NCBI RefSeq assembly: GCF_026340255.1
Contig: NZ_JAPEPJ010000002.1
Coordinates: 1,116,001 to 1,180,000 of the forward strand
DNA: 64,000 bases
Reading direction: 5' to 3'
DNA from: Streptomyces sp. NBC_01408
GTDB taxonomy: Bacteria > Actinomycetota > Actinomycetes > Streptomycetales > Streptomycetaceae
The position numbers and the translations under genes were made by a program. Within the stretch, counting starts at the first letter, position 1, and every line of letters starts with the position of its first letter. Below are positions 1-8,456 of the stretch, in pieces. Under the pieces are notes generated by a model. It searched no databases, was not told where the DNA came from, and saw only the letters and a list, made by a program, of their open reading frames with translations.

Positions 1-1
1 C

Positions 2-604
2 GCACGCGGAGCATCGCCGTGGCTTCTGCCGACCGTCGCCACCGCGGCGCTCAGCCTCACCCGGGCGCGCAAGTCCGGGCGCTGGGCCGCGGCGGCCGTG
101 CCCGCCACCGCGCTCGCGGCGGGCATGCTGTGGTTCTTCCGCGACCCCGAGCGTGAGATCGCTCAGGGCCGTGTCATCTCGCCCGCCGACGGTGTGGTGC
201 AGAGCATCATGCCGTGGAAGGACGGGCGGACCCGGGTCGCGATCTTCATGAGCCCGCTGAACGTCCACGTCAACCGCGCGCCCCTCGCGGGCACGGTGAC
301 GTCCGTGGAGCACATCCCCGGCGGGTTCGTCCCGGCGTTCAACAAGGAGAGCGAGAACAACGAGCGCGTTGTCTGGCACTTCGACACCGAGCTCGGTGAC
401 ATCGAGATGGTGCAGATCGCCGGCGCCGTCGCACGCCGCATCGTCCCGTACCTGCCGGCCGGCACCAAGGTGGAGCAGGGCGAACGCATCGGTCTGATCC
501 GCTTCGGCTCCCGCGTCGACATCTACCTCCCCGAGGGTGTCGAGGTCGCGGTCGAGGTCGGACAGGCCACCACCGCGGGGGTGACCCGAATTGACCGTGA
601 CTGA
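2..604 (+). CDS. psd: Phosphatidylserine decarboxylase proenzyme, 5' end cut by the window
   Basis: Decarboxylates phosphatidylserine to phosphatidylethanolamine at the membrane. The reading frame is open from the first bases, so the true start lies outside the window. Conserved blocks are visible: WFFRDPER, the SPADG segment, SPLNVHVNR and near the end RFGSRVDIYLPEG. In the compact bacterial and archaeal form of this enzyme the Gly-Ser pair of that last motif is the self-cleavage site and the Ser becomes the pyruvoyl cofactor. The 3' end overlaps the next gene, pssA, by 14 bp, so the two consecutive steps of PE synthesis are translationally coupled. The family is certain; only the N-terminus is unseen. 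Confidence 0.94.
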   Translation, partial: ARGASPWLLPTVATAALSLTRARKSGRWAAAAVPATALAAGMLWFFRDPEREIAQGRVISPADGVVQSIMPWKDGRTRVAIFMSPLNVHVNRAPLAGTVTSVEHIPGGFVPAFNKESENNERVVWHFDTELGDIEMVQIAGAVARRIVPYLPAGTKVEQGERIGLIRFGSRVDIYLPEGVEVAVEVGQATTAGVTRIDRD

Positions 605-1451
605 CCCCGAGACTCCTGCCGCCGGCTGGGTGCCCGAGTCCGCCGAGGAGGAGTCCGCCGAAGACGACATGCCGCTCTCGCTGCGACTGTCGATAGCGGA
701 CACCCTCACGCTCGGTAACGCGACCTGCGGATTCATGGCGGTGTACTTCACCACCACCGGAATCCTCATCCCGCACCTCACCGGCAGCGGCGAGTCGGGC
801 ATGGCCCGGCACAGCGCGGCGACCGCGGTGATACTGATGCTGCTCGCGGCGGTCTTCGACCTCTTCGACGGCATCGTGGCCCGCAAGCTGCGCAGCTCGC
901 CGATGGGTGCCGAGCTGGACAACCTGTCCGACCTGATCAGCTTCGGCCTGGCTCCCGCGTACTTCGTGCTCGTCTACGGCATGGTCGCCGACGACGCGCA
1001 CCAGAAGATGTCGGCGCTGGCCGCGATCGTGGTGCTGCTCGCCGTGGTGCTCAGACTCGCCAGATTCAGCTGCGTGACGATGAAGGACGGCATGTTCCAG
1101 GGCATGCCGAGCCCCTTCGGCGCGCTGACGGTCGTCTCGATCGTCCTGCTGGAGCTGCCGTTCATCCCGACGCTGCTGGCGATCATCGGGGTGGCCTGGC
1201 TGATGGTGAGCCGGGTCGAGTACCCCAAGCCGCGGGGTGTCCTCGCGGTGGCCATGCTCAGCTGGATCGTCGGGGCCATGGGTCTGCTGGCGGCCTGGGC
1301 CTTCGACGCCCCGGGCGGTCAGCTGCTCCTCCAGACGGGTTGTGCGCTGCAGATCGCGCTGGCGGCGACCATTCCGCTGTTCGCGACGACGCGCCGGGCG
1401 AACACCTTCCGGCACAACCGCCGCGAGGCCCGCGCCACGACGCTGCGCTAG
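591..1451 (+). CDS. pssA: CDP-diacylglycerol--serine O-phosphatidyltransferase
   Basis: Makes phosphatidylserine from CDP-diacylglycerol and serine, the substrate of the upstream psd product. The 286-residue protein has an acidic N-terminal tail (about 30 residues) followed by several hydrophobic segments. The CDP-alcohol phosphotransferase signature DGxxAR...GxxxDxxxD is complete at residues 93-114, including all the metal-binding aspartates. TTG at 591 is taken as start; GTG at 597 in the same frame is an alternative that would still overlap psd. A strong hairpin follows the stop codon, so psd-pssA probably ends its transcript here. Confidence 0.94.
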   Translation: MTVTDPETPAAGWVPESAEEESAEDDMPLSLRLSIADTLTLGNATCGFMAVYFTTTGILIPHLTGSGESGMARHSAATAVILMLLAAVFDLFDGIVARKLRSSPMGAELDNLSDLISFGLAPAYFVLVYGMVADDAHQKMSALAAIVVLLAVVLRLARFSCVTMKDGMFQGMPSPFGALTVVSIVLLELPFIPTLLAIIGVAWLMVSRVEYPKPRGVLAVAMLSWIVGAMGLLAAWAFDAPGGQLLLQTGCALQIALAATIPLFATTRRANTFRHNRREARATTLR

Positions 1452-1465
1452 CTGTAGCTGTACAG

Positions 1466-1506
1466 GGAAGGGCCCCCGGATGCCGATGGCGTCCGGGGGC
1501 CCTTCC
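1466..1506. terminator. Strong hairpin terminator between convergent pssA and the ABC transporter operon
   Basis: A perfect 15-bp inverted repeat (arms 1466-1480 and 1492-1506, 11-nt loop) made of GGAAGGGCCCCCGGA and its complement. It sits between two convergent transcription units, so it can act in both directions. There is no clear U-tract, as is usual in this type of genome. Confidence 0.8.
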
Positions 1507-1533
1507 GTCGTTTCCGGCTTACGGTCCGTTTCC

Positions 1534-1577
1534 CGGGGCTCCGCCCCGGACCCCGCTCCTCAAACGCCGGAGGGGCT
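1534..1577. repeat. Dispersed GC-rich repeat, single copy
   Basis: GGGGCTCCGCCCC palindrome followed by a CTCAAACGCCGG core. The same two-part unit occurs as inverted pairs at 8251-8376 and 14589-14701. The last bases overlap the stop codon of the binding-protein gene. Confidence 0.6.
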
Positions 1578-2854
1578 TAATCGGTCGGGGTGTACTTCTC
1601 CGCCGCCGGGGCGACTGTGGGGGGCTTGACCACCTTCAGGCCGCCCGGGGTCTGCTCGTCCGGCTTCATGATCACGCTCTGCCGGGTGGAGGGGGCCTTC
1701 GGGTCGGAGAAGTCGTGCGTGATCCCGAAGCCGCTGTCGTAGGACTTCAGACTCAGCAGTGCCTTGCCGACGCCCGCGCGGGTGAGGTCCTTGTCGGCGC
1801 AGGCCTTCTTCAGGGCCTCCCCGTAGACCGCGGCGGCCGAGTAGCCGGCCACCACGCCGTTGTCGAGGCCCGCGCCCGGGTACTCCGCCTTGTAGGCCGC
1901 GGCGAGGGCCGTCGGGCCGGGGGCGGCATCGCCGATCGGCAGGGTGGACGCGGCCACGTAGTAGTCCTTCTGCAGGGCCGCGCCCGCCGGGGTGGCGAGC
2001 AGCTGGGGGGCGAAGGCCGAGTTGTTGCCGACCACCGGGACGTTCCAGCCGCCCGCCGCGGCCACCCCGACGAGCGAGGCCGCCTGCTTGGGTCCGGCGC
2101 TGATCACCACGGCCTTGACCCCGGCCTGCTTGAGGGCCGCCACCTGCGCGGACATGTCGTTGTCGGTGGGTTTGATCTTCTGCTCGACGATGCTCAGCCC
2201 GGCCTCCCGGGCCGCGTGCTTGGCACCGGCCAGGGCGTTCTCGCCGTAGTCGCCCTCGAAGTACACGTGTCCGATCTTGTCCCCCGAGGCGATGCGCTTC
2301 TGGTCGAGGAGGTAGCCGATGGCGTTGACCGTCTCGATGTCGTACGTGGCGCCCACCGTGCGGATGTACGGGCTGCCGAGCAGCGAGGCCGACCAGGCCT
2401 GGGGGATGACCAGGGCCTTGTGCTGCCCGTCGATGCGGTCCTTGGCCGCGGCGACGAACGGGGAGCCGATGAACTGGGCGAAGCCCAGCACCTTGGGCTC
2501 CAGCTCGGTGTAGGCGGCCAGGGCCTTCTGCGGGTCGTAGCCGTGGTCGCGGACCGTGAGCTCCAGCTGCCGGCCGCAGATGCCGCCCGCCGCGTTGGCC
2601 TGCTTGATCCAGAGCTGCTGGGCCTGGGTGACGCTCTTGCCCAGCGAGGCGTAGACCCCGGTCATGTCGGTCAGGGCACCGAGCTGGATGGCGGTGTCGC
2701 TGACCCCCGTACCGGTCTTGACGCCTCCCTCCGCCTGCTTCTCCTGCGTACCGCTTCCCGCCTTGCCGCTGCACCCGGCGGCGCCGGTGAGGACGAGCGC
2801 GGCCGCCAGGGACGCCGCGGCGCACCGTGCTCTGTTCGGGCTGGGTCTCTTCAC
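1577..2854 (-). CDS. Branched-chain amino acid-type ABC transporter substrate-binding lipoprotein
   Basis: Extracytoplasmic solute receptor of the importer encoded by the four upstream genes. The 425-residue product starts with a basic, hydrophobic signal peptide ending in the lipobox LTGAAGC, so Cys28 should be lipid-anchored. The mature part has the type I periplasmic-binding fold signatures of the LivK/amide family (GALTDMTGVYASLG near the start, then GYLLDQKRIASGDKIGHVYF). The start is GTG at 2854, overlapping the TGA of livM in a GTGA. It is the last gene of the operon, where the receptor is often first, so its translation relies on the upstream genes. The substrate (branched-chain amino acid, amide, urea or other) cannot be told from sequence. 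Confidence 0.88.
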   Translation of the reverse strand: MKRPSPNRARCAAASLAAALVLTGAAGCSGKAGSGTQEKQAEGGVKTGTGVSDTAIQLGALTDMTGVYASLGKSVTQAQQLWIKQANAAGGICGRQLELTVRDHGYDPQKALAAYTELEPKVLGFAQFIGSPFVAAAKDRIDGQHKALVIPQAWSASLLGSPYIRTVGATYDIETVNAIGYLLDQKRIASGDKIGHVYFEGDYGENALAGAKHAAREAGLSIVEQKIKPTDNDMSAQVAALKQAGVKAVVISAGPKQAASLVGVAAAGGWNVPVVGNNSAFAPQLLATPAGAALQKDYYVAASTLPIGDAAPGPTALAAAYKAEYPGAGLDNGVVAGYSAAAVYGEALKKACADKDLTRAGVGKALLSLKSYDSGFGITHDFSDPKAPSTRQSVIMKPDEQTPGGLKVVKPPTVAPAAEKYTPTD

Positions 2855-4014
2855 GCTGGCTCCTTCGGGGGACGTGCGGAACGTGCGGACGTGGTGGCGG
2901 CGGCGATCCGGGCCAGACCGCCGGGGAGGAACAGGACGACCGCGACGACGGCCGCGCCGTACAGGTAGCGGGACGCCTCGCCCGGAGCGATCCCGCCGGT
3001 GCCTGGGGCGGACACGAGCGGGAGGGCGTCGCTGTAGCGGGTGAGCAGCTGGGGCAGCAGGGAGACGAAGGCGGCGCCGATGACCGCGCCCGCGACCGTG
3101 CCCAGGCCGCCGATCACGATCATGGCGAGGTATTCGAGGGACAGGACCATGCCGAAGTAGTCGGGCACGGTGCGCTGGAAGACCAGGGCCAGCAGGACCC
3201 CGGCCAGCCCCGCGTACATGGAGGACAGGACGAAGACGGCGGCCCGGTAGCGGGCCACGGGGACGCCCATCACCCCGGCGGCGATGTTGTGGTCGCGGAT
3301 GGCGTTCAGGGCGCGGCCGGGGCGCCCGTGCAGGATGCCCCGGGCGAACAGGGCGCAGGCCAGGAGGGCGGCCAGGCCTACGTACCAGAGCTTCTCGGCG
3401 GACTGGAAGGGGACGGCGGCGATCACGGTCTCGGTGTCGTCGAAGGTGATCCCGAGGAGGGAGAGGGGTTCGACGGCCCGGCCGTTGAAGCCGCCGGTGA
3501 GGGAGGTGGCGTTGAACAGGACGTGCTGGCCGATGAAGATCAGCGCGAGCGTGGCGATACCGAGGTACGCGCCGCGCAGCCGACCGGCGATCGGGCTGAA
3601 CAGCCCTCCGGCGGCGCCCGCGAGGGCGACGGCGAGGAGGGCCGCGAGCCAGCTGGGCAGGCCGAGGCCGACGAGCTCGTGGCCGCCGGCGCGCCCGCCG
3701 TCCCCGGCCAGCGCGCAGTACCCGTAGGCGCCGACGGCGAGGAAGAAGGCGTGCCCCATGGACAGCTGCCCGGTGGCGCCGGTGAGCAGGTTGAGCCCGA
3801 TGGCGCCGATCCCGGCGGCGATGGCGAAGAGCCCGGCCTGGAGCCAGAACCGGTCGAGGTAGAAGGGCAGGGCGAGCAGGACGAGCCCCGCGGCGGCCCA
3901 GAGGGCGTGGCGGACGCGGCCGCGGCGGGGCCTGCCGGCGGCGCCCGGGGGCGTCGGGCCGGGCCCGGCCGGGGCGGCGGGGGCCGGGGCGGCCCCGGGG
4001 ATCACGTCAGACAC
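2851..4014 (-). CDS. livM: Branched-chain amino acid-type ABC transporter permease LivM
   Basis: Membrane permease subunit of the importer. About 387 residues with a Pro/Ala-rich cytoplasmic N-terminus of about 40 residues, then eight or more hydrophobic helices and the LivM hallmark GHAFFLAVGAYGYCAL and LNLLTGATGQLSMGHA-type segments. The frame is open further upstream, but the GTG at 4014 starts the recognisable protein and overlaps the livH stop by 8 bp, the arrangement expected for coupled permease genes. The stop overlaps the start of the binding-protein gene. Confidence 0.9.
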   Translation of the reverse strand: MSDVIPGAAPAPAAPAGPGPTPPGAAGRPRRGRVRHALWAAAGLVLLALPFYLDRFWLQAGLFAIAAGIGAIGLNLLTGATGQLSMGHAFFLAVGAYGYCALAGDGGRAGGHELVGLGLPSWLAALLAVALAGAAGGLFSPIAGRLRGAYLGIATLALIFIGQHVLFNATSLTGGFNGRAVEPLSLLGITFDDTETVIAAVPFQSAEKLWYVGLAALLACALFARGILHGRPGRALNAIRDHNIAAGVMGVPVARYRAAVFVLSSMYAGLAGVLLALVFQRTVPDYFGMVLSLEYLAMIVIGGLGTVAGAVIGAAFVSLLPQLLTRYSDALPLVSAPGTGGIAPGEASRYLYGAAVVAVVLFLPGGLARIAAATTSARSARPPKEPA

Positions 4015-4897
4015 GGGCGAGCTCCTTCGTGCCGAAGAGGCCCGCGGGGCGCAGCAGCAGCACCGCGACCATGACCAGGTACGGGGCGAGGTCGCCGATG
4101 CCGCGGCCGAGGAAGGTGAGCTGGCTCTGGTAGCCGGTGGCCATGGCTTCGGTGACACCCACGATCAGGCCGCCCGCCAGGGCTCCGGTGGTGGAGTCGA
4201 GGCCGCCGAGGATCGCCGCGGGGAAGGCCTTGAGGGCGGCCAGGGAGGTGGCCCGTTCCAGGCCGGGGGTGGGGAAGACGGTGAGGAAGAGCGCCGCCAC
4301 GGCGGCCAGGGCTCCGGCGACCGCCCAGGCGGCCAGGGAGACCCGGCCCAGCCGTACGCCCATCAGCGCGGCGGTCTCCGGCTTCTCGGCGGCGGCGCGC
4401 ATGGCCACGCCCCAGGCGGTGTACCGGAAGACCAGGAGGAACGCGCCGATCAGGAGGGCCGCGGAGACGAAGGCGGCGATGCGGGTCTGCGGGAGGGTGA
4501 CGGGGCCGAGGTGGACCACCGCGTCGCCCCACGGGTCGCCGAGCGCGAGGACGTCGGTACCGATGCGACGGGTGAGGTCGGTGGTGATCAGGATGTCCAC
4601 GCCGATGGTGACGATGGCCAGCACGCTGTGGTCCTGGCCCCGGTAGCGGCGCATCACGAGGAACTCCACCCCCGCGCCGACGGCGGCCGCCGCGCCGATG
4701 CCGGCGGCCAGGGCGGGCCAGAAGCCGATGTCGTCGTGGAGGACGGCGGTGACGTATCCGCCGGCGAGGAGGAGGGAGGCGTGGGCGAAGTTGACGACCT
4801 CGGTGGCCTTGAAGATGACCACGAAGCCGAGGGCGATGAGCGCGTAGACGGAGCCCATGGAGAGTCCGCCGAGCAGGAGTTCGAGGAAGGTGGTCAC
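4007..4897 (-). CDS. livH: Branched-chain amino acid-type ABC transporter permease LivH
   Basis: Second permease subunit, 296 residues. Starts VTTFLELLLGGLSMGSVYAL, the typical LivH opening, and contains the VNFAHASLLLAGGYVTA segment and a C-terminal LAPYLVMVAVLLLRPAGLFG, both usual for this family. GTG at 4897 was chosen because it forms a GTGA overlap with the livG stop and everything upstream in the same frame is low-complexity antisense of livG. Forms the transmembrane pore with LivM. Confidence 0.91.
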   Translation of the reverse strand: MTTFLELLLGGLSMGSVYALIALGFVVIFKATEVVNFAHASLLLAGGYVTAVLHDDIGFWPALAAGIGAAAAVGAGVEFLVMRRYRGQDHSVLAIVTIGVDILITTDLTRRIGTDVLALGDPWGDAVVHLGPVTLPQTRIAAFVSAALLIGAFLLVFRYTAWGVAMRAAAEKPETAALMGVRLGRVSLAAWAVAGALAAVAALFLTVFPTPGLERATSLAALKAFPAAILGGLDSTTGALAGGLIVGVTEAMATGYQSQLTFLGRGIGDLAPYLVMVAVLLLRPAGLFGTKELARV

Positions 4898-6039
4898 GCG
4901 GCCGGGTCCTCCTCGCCGAGATAGGCGCGTACGACCGCTGGGTCGTTCTGCACCTGGGCGGGGGTTCCGCCGCCGATCCGTTTTCCGAAGTCGAGTACGG
5001 TCACCGCGTCCGCGAGCCGCATCACCACCCCCATGTCGTGTTCGACCAGCACGATCGATATGCCGAGGCCGTCCCGGACGCCCGCGACGACGGCGGCGGT
5101 GCGCCGGCGTTCGTCCGCGGTCATCCCGGCGACGGGTTCGTCCAGGAGCAGCAGCCGGGGCTCCATGCACAGGGCCCGGGCCAGCTCGACGAGTTTCTGT
5201 TTGCCGTACGGGAGGGAGCCCGCGGGGGCGGCCAGGTCGGCCTCCAGGCCGACGAAGGCGGCGATCTCGCGGACCCGTTCGCGGTGGCGGCGGTCCTCGC
5301 GGGCGGCGGCCGGCAGCCGGAGCCCGGTGGCGAGGAAGCCCGACCGCATGAGCCGGTGGCGGCCGAGCAGCAGGCTGTCGGCGACCGTGGTGTGCGGGGG
5401 CAGGGCCAGGTTCTGGAAGGTCCGGGCGATGCCGAGGGCGGCGATGTCGTGCGGGGCGAGGCCGGTGAGCTCGGTGGCGCCGAAGCGGACGCTGCCCGAC
5501 GCTGCGCGGTAGACCCCGGAGAGGACGTTGAGGCAGGTGGACTTGCCCGCGCCGTTGGGCCCGATGACGGCGTGCACGCTGCCGGGCTCGACGGTGAAGG
5601 ACACCCCGTCGAGCGCGGTCAGCCCGGCGAAGCGGACGGTGACGTCGCGAACGGAGAGAGGCGGCTCGCCGACCGTGCCGCCTACCGGTTCGCCTGCCGG
5701 GTCGCCTGCGGCGGGCCGGGCGGGCAGGGCAGCCGCGTCGCCCCCGGCGGGCCGGGTGGGCGGGACGGCCGGGTCGCCCCCGGCGGGACGGGCGGGCGGG
5801 GCGGCGCGGTCGCCTGCGGCGGGACGGGCGGGCGGGACGGCCGGGTCGCCTGCGGCGTGCGGGGACCGGGCGGCGGGCACGCCGGTCCCGGCTGGCCGGG
5901 TGGGTTCGGCGGAGGCCTCGGGTGCCCCGGGCGGGGCGGGCGGGGCGGGCGGGGTGACTGCGTCGGCGCCGTCGGGGTCGGAGGACCCTTCGGGGTCGGA
6001 GGGTGGGTTGGCCGGGGTGGGGGTCGGGGGGTGGGTCAT
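4894..6039 (-). CDS. livG: ABC transporter ATP-binding protein LivG with long repeat-rich N-terminal extension
   Basis: ATPase subunit of the importer. From about residue 129 it is a standard LivG domain: Walker A GPNGAGKST, signature LPYGKQKLVELARAL, Walker B LLLLDEPVAGM, and the switch His in VLVEHDMG. LivG proteins are normally about 250-290 residues; this one is 381 because of a 125-residue Pro/Ala/Gly/Asp-rich leader that contains a 12-residue tandem repeat of the type GDPAVPPARPAG. ATG at 6039 overlaps the livF stop, which supports the long form, but a later start just before PLSVRDVTVRF would give a normal-sized protein. Which start is used is open. Confidence 0.87.
   Translation of the reverse strand: MTHPPTPTPANPPSDPEGSSDPDGADAVTPPAPPAPPGAPEASAEPTRPAGTGVPAARSPHAAGDPAVPPARPAAGDRAAPPARPAGGDPAVPPTRPAGGDAAALPARPAAGDPAGEPVGGTVGEPPLSVRDVTVRFAGLTALDGVSFTVEPGSVHAVIGPNGAGKSTCLNVLSGVYRAASGSVRFGATELTGLAPHDIAALGIARTFQNLALPPHTTVADSLLLGRHRLMRSGFLATGLRLPAAAREDRRHRERVREIAAFVGLEADLAAPAGSLPYGKQKLVELARALCMEPRLLLLDEPVAGMTADERRRTAAVVAGVRDGLGISIVLVEHDMGVVMRLADAVTVLDFGKRIGGGTPAQVQNDPAVVRAYLGEEDPAA
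5701..5844 (-). repeat. 36-bp tandem repeat (minisatellite) inside livG
   Basis: Four consecutive 36-bp units (5701, 5737, 5773, 5809), each beginning GTCGCC on the plus strand, with a degenerate fifth starting at 5845 and a partial one upstream of 5701. The length is a multiple of three, so copy-number change keeps the livG frame and alters the number of 12-residue Pro/Ala units. Confidence 0.85.
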
Positions 6040-6824
6040 GACGGCCACCGGGTGAGGGTGCGGGTGGGGCGGGGAGCGGGGGTGTCCTCGCCCGTGAGGC
6101 CGAGGTAGCGGCGGCGGACCTCGTCCGAGGCGGCCAGTTCGGCGGCCGGGCCCGAGAGGGTGACCTCGCCGACCTCCAGGACGTACGCGTACGAGGCCAG
6201 CCGGAGCGCGAGGGCCGCGTTCTGCTCCACCAGCAGGACCGAGGTGCCCGAGGCGTTGATCTCCTTGACCGTCTCGGCGATGGTCGCGGCCATCTTCGGT
6301 GCCAGGCCCAGCGAGGGCTCGTCCAGGAGCAGCAGCCGGGGCCGGGCCATCAGGGCCCGGCCCAGGGCGAGCATCTGCTGCTCGCCGCCGGAGAGGAGCC
6401 CGGCCCGCTGCCCGGCCCGCCCCGCCAGGACCGGGAACAGCTCGTGCACGCGGGCCAGCGAGCGGGCGATGTCGGCGCGGGATCCGGCCCGGGCGCCGAG
6501 GGCGCCGGCCCGGAGGTTGTCCGCGACCGTCATCCGGGCGAACACCTGCCGCCCCTCCGGTACTTGCACCACCCCGGCGGCGACCGCCCGGTCCGGGCCC
6601 AGACCCTCCAGTGGCCGGTCGTCGAAGCTGATGTTCCCGTCCGTGGCGGCGCCCCGGTGGAAGGCGAGCGTCCGGGACACCGCCCGCAGCAGGGTCGTCT
6701 TCCCCGCGCCGTTCCCACCCAGTACGACGACCACAGCGCCCGCGGGCACATCCAGCGACACGTCGCGCAGTGCCCGTACCGGCCCGTAGCCGACGGACAG
6801 CCCGCGTACCTGAAGCGAGGCCAC
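6036..6824 (-). CDS. livF: Branched-chain amino acid-type ABC transporter ATP-binding protein LivF
   Basis: Second ATPase subunit and first gene of the operon. 262 residues; Walker A GGNGAGKTT, signature LLSGGEQQMLALGRAL, Walker B LLLLDEPSLGLAP and VLLVEQN are all intact. The start is GTG at 6824, preceded at short distance by AGGAGG; the much longer open frame that continues upstream is antisense of the PucR and repair genes. It is divergent from the PucR-type regulator with 195 bp between start codons, so that gap should hold the operon promoter. Confidence 0.9.
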   Translation of the reverse strand: MASLQVRGLSVGYGPVRALRDVSLDVPAGAVVVVLGGNGAGKTTLLRAVSRTLAFHRGAATDGNISFDDRPLEGLGPDRAVAAGVVQVPEGRQVFARMTVADNLRAGALGARAGSRADIARSLARVHELFPVLAGRAGQRAGLLSGGEQQMLALGRALMARPRLLLLDEPSLGLAPKMAATIAETVKEINASGTSVLLVEQNAALALRLASYAYVLEVGEVTLSGPAAELAASDEVRRRYLGLTGEDTPAPRPTRTLTRWPS

Positions 6825-7019
6825 ATACCCTCCTACCGCCAAGCCCGGTCCGGGCGTTGTGCTGGCGCACAGACCAGCACCGGGCGGGGCGGCCGTCCAC
6901 GGCCCGAACCGGAATCGCTGCCGATGACCAGCCGGGACCGGGGTGCGGTTGTGCAACGGCACAGACCTGCCGACGCGGCCCCTTACGCCGGCGCCCGGCG
7001 GGTGACATCCTCTGCGGCC

Positions 7020-8225
7020 ATGGGCGGACGCAGGGCGCGCACGGAAGCGGAGTGGTCGGTGCTGCTGACCGCGGCCGAGGTGCTGCTGGAGCGCGTCCCG
7101 GTGCTGACGGAACAGCTGATAGCCGATCTGGCGAAGCACTCCCCGCTGTTCGACCTCGCGGTGCCGCGCGACGAGCACTGGCAACAGGTGACCGAGGCGA
7201 TGCGGTACGGCATCGAGGCCTTCGCCGCGCGCCGCTCGGACTCGCGCAAGGACCTGGCGTACGCGGAGGAGCTGGGGCGTCGGCGGGCCGAACAGGGCCT
7301 GCCGCTGGACCTGTTGCTGTACGCGTACCGGCGCGCGGGGCGGCTGACCTGGGACGCCCTGCTGGACATCGTCACGGAGGAGGATCCGGAGGCCCTGCCG
7401 GTGCTGGCGCGTACGGCGGGCGCCATGTGGGCCGGGATCGAACAGCAGGCCGCCGCAACGGCGGAGGCCTACCGGGCGGGTGAGCTGGAGATGCGGCGGC
7501 GCAGCGACGAGCGGGTGCAGGCGCTGCTCGACGCGCTGCTGGAGGGGGACGCGGCGCCGGGCCTGGCGGCGCGGGCCGCGGCGGGCCTGGACCTGCCGGA
7601 GCAGGGGCGGTACGCGGTGGTCGTGCTGCCGGTGGACCGGCGGGACTCGGTCCACCGGGTGGTGGCGGCGGGCGGGATGCGGCTGTTCTGGCGGATGCGG
7701 GCGGAGCAGGAGCTGGCGGTGGCGGCCCTCGGGTCCTCCTCGCTGGACGAGCTGGCGGCGGAGCTGGCCGACCGCTGCCCCGGTCCCGGCGGGATCAGCC
7801 CAGTGGTGGACGGGCTGGCGGAGCTGGGCCGGGCCCGACGGCTGGCGGAGACGGCGCTGGCCACCTGCGGGGCGGAGGAGCGGTCCCTGGTCCGGCTGTC
7901 GCAGCGGCTCCCGACGGCGCTGGTCGTCCGCCAGCCCGAGCTGGCGGGGGAGCTGGTGCAGGAGGTCCTCGGGGCGCTCCTGGAGCTGGACCCGGCGGAC
8001 CGGGCGGTGCTGCTGGAGACGCTGGACGCGTGGCTCGCCGCGGAGGGCTCCGCCGGGCGGGCGGCGACGCGCCTGTACTGCCACCGCAACACGGTCTTCA
8101 ACCGGCTGCGCCGCCTGGAGCACCTGACGTCCCGGTCCCTGTCGCGCCCGCACGACCTGATCGCACTCACCCTGGCCCGCGACGCGTACCGACTGTCCGC
8201 CGCCGCGGGCCCTGCCAGCCCCTGA
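7020..8225 (+). CDS. PucR/CdaR-family transcriptional regulator
   Basis: Predicted cytoplasmic DNA-binding regulator, 401 residues. The N-terminal two thirds is helical and ends in a degenerate GGDEF-like region; the C-terminus holds the PucR-type helix-turn-helix, recognisable by RLYCHRNTVFNRLRRLEHLT. That C-terminal HTH and overall length fit the CdaR/PucR group, which usually senses small metabolites (purine or amino-acid catabolites) and controls a neighbouring gene set. ATG at 7020 is used; an in-frame GTG at 7002 is possible and neither has a strong ribosome site. Divergent from the liv-type importer, which is its likely target. Confidence 0.85.
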   Translation: MGGRRARTEAEWSVLLTAAEVLLERVPVLTEQLIADLAKHSPLFDLAVPRDEHWQQVTEAMRYGIEAFAARRSDSRKDLAYAEELGRRRAEQGLPLDLLLYAYRRAGRLTWDALLDIVTEEDPEALPVLARTAGAMWAGIEQQAAATAEAYRAGELEMRRRSDERVQALLDALLEGDAAPGLAARAAAGLDLPEQGRYAVVVLPVDRRDSVHRVVAAGGMRLFWRMRAEQELAVAALGSSSLDELAAELADRCPGPGGISPVVDGLAELGRARRLAETALATCGAEERSLVRLSQRLPTALVVRQPELAGELVQEVLGALLELDPADRAVLLETLDAWLAAEGSAGRAATRLYCHRNTVFNRLRRLEHLTSRSLSRPHDLIALTLARDAYRLSAAAGPASP

Positions 8226-8250
8226 CCGCCCCGGCCGCGGCGCCGTCGTC

Positions 8251-8376
8251 GGGGGCTCGGCCCCCGAACCCCCGCGCCTCAAATGCCGGCGAGGCTGGAT
8301 TTGCCTCTGCCGTCCGCCGGGCAAAATCCAGCCCCGCCGGCATTTGAGGCGCGGGCTCTGGGGCGGAGCCCCAGAG
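8251..8376. repeat. Inverted pair of the dispersed GC-rich repeat, likely terminator
   Basis: Two near-identical 34-36 bp arms face each other (8271-8304 and 8320-8355; core CCTCAAATGCCGGCGAGG and complement, with one mismatch and one inserted base). Each arm is flanked by its own small hairpin (GGGGGCTCGGCCCCC at 8251, CTCTGGGGCGGAGCCCCAGAG at 8356). It follows the PucR gene and could terminate it. Confidence 0.7.
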
Positions 8377-8456
8377 CCCGCGGGGCCGCCGGCGCCGGTA
8401 CGCTTGATGTCGGAAATCCGCCAGCCGCAGGTGATCCCACCCCCGATCCTGGAGCC

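Noticed and set aside
5701..5844. CRISPR array
   Set aside because: The 36-bp units are directly adjacent tandem copies with no spacers and are in frame inside livG.
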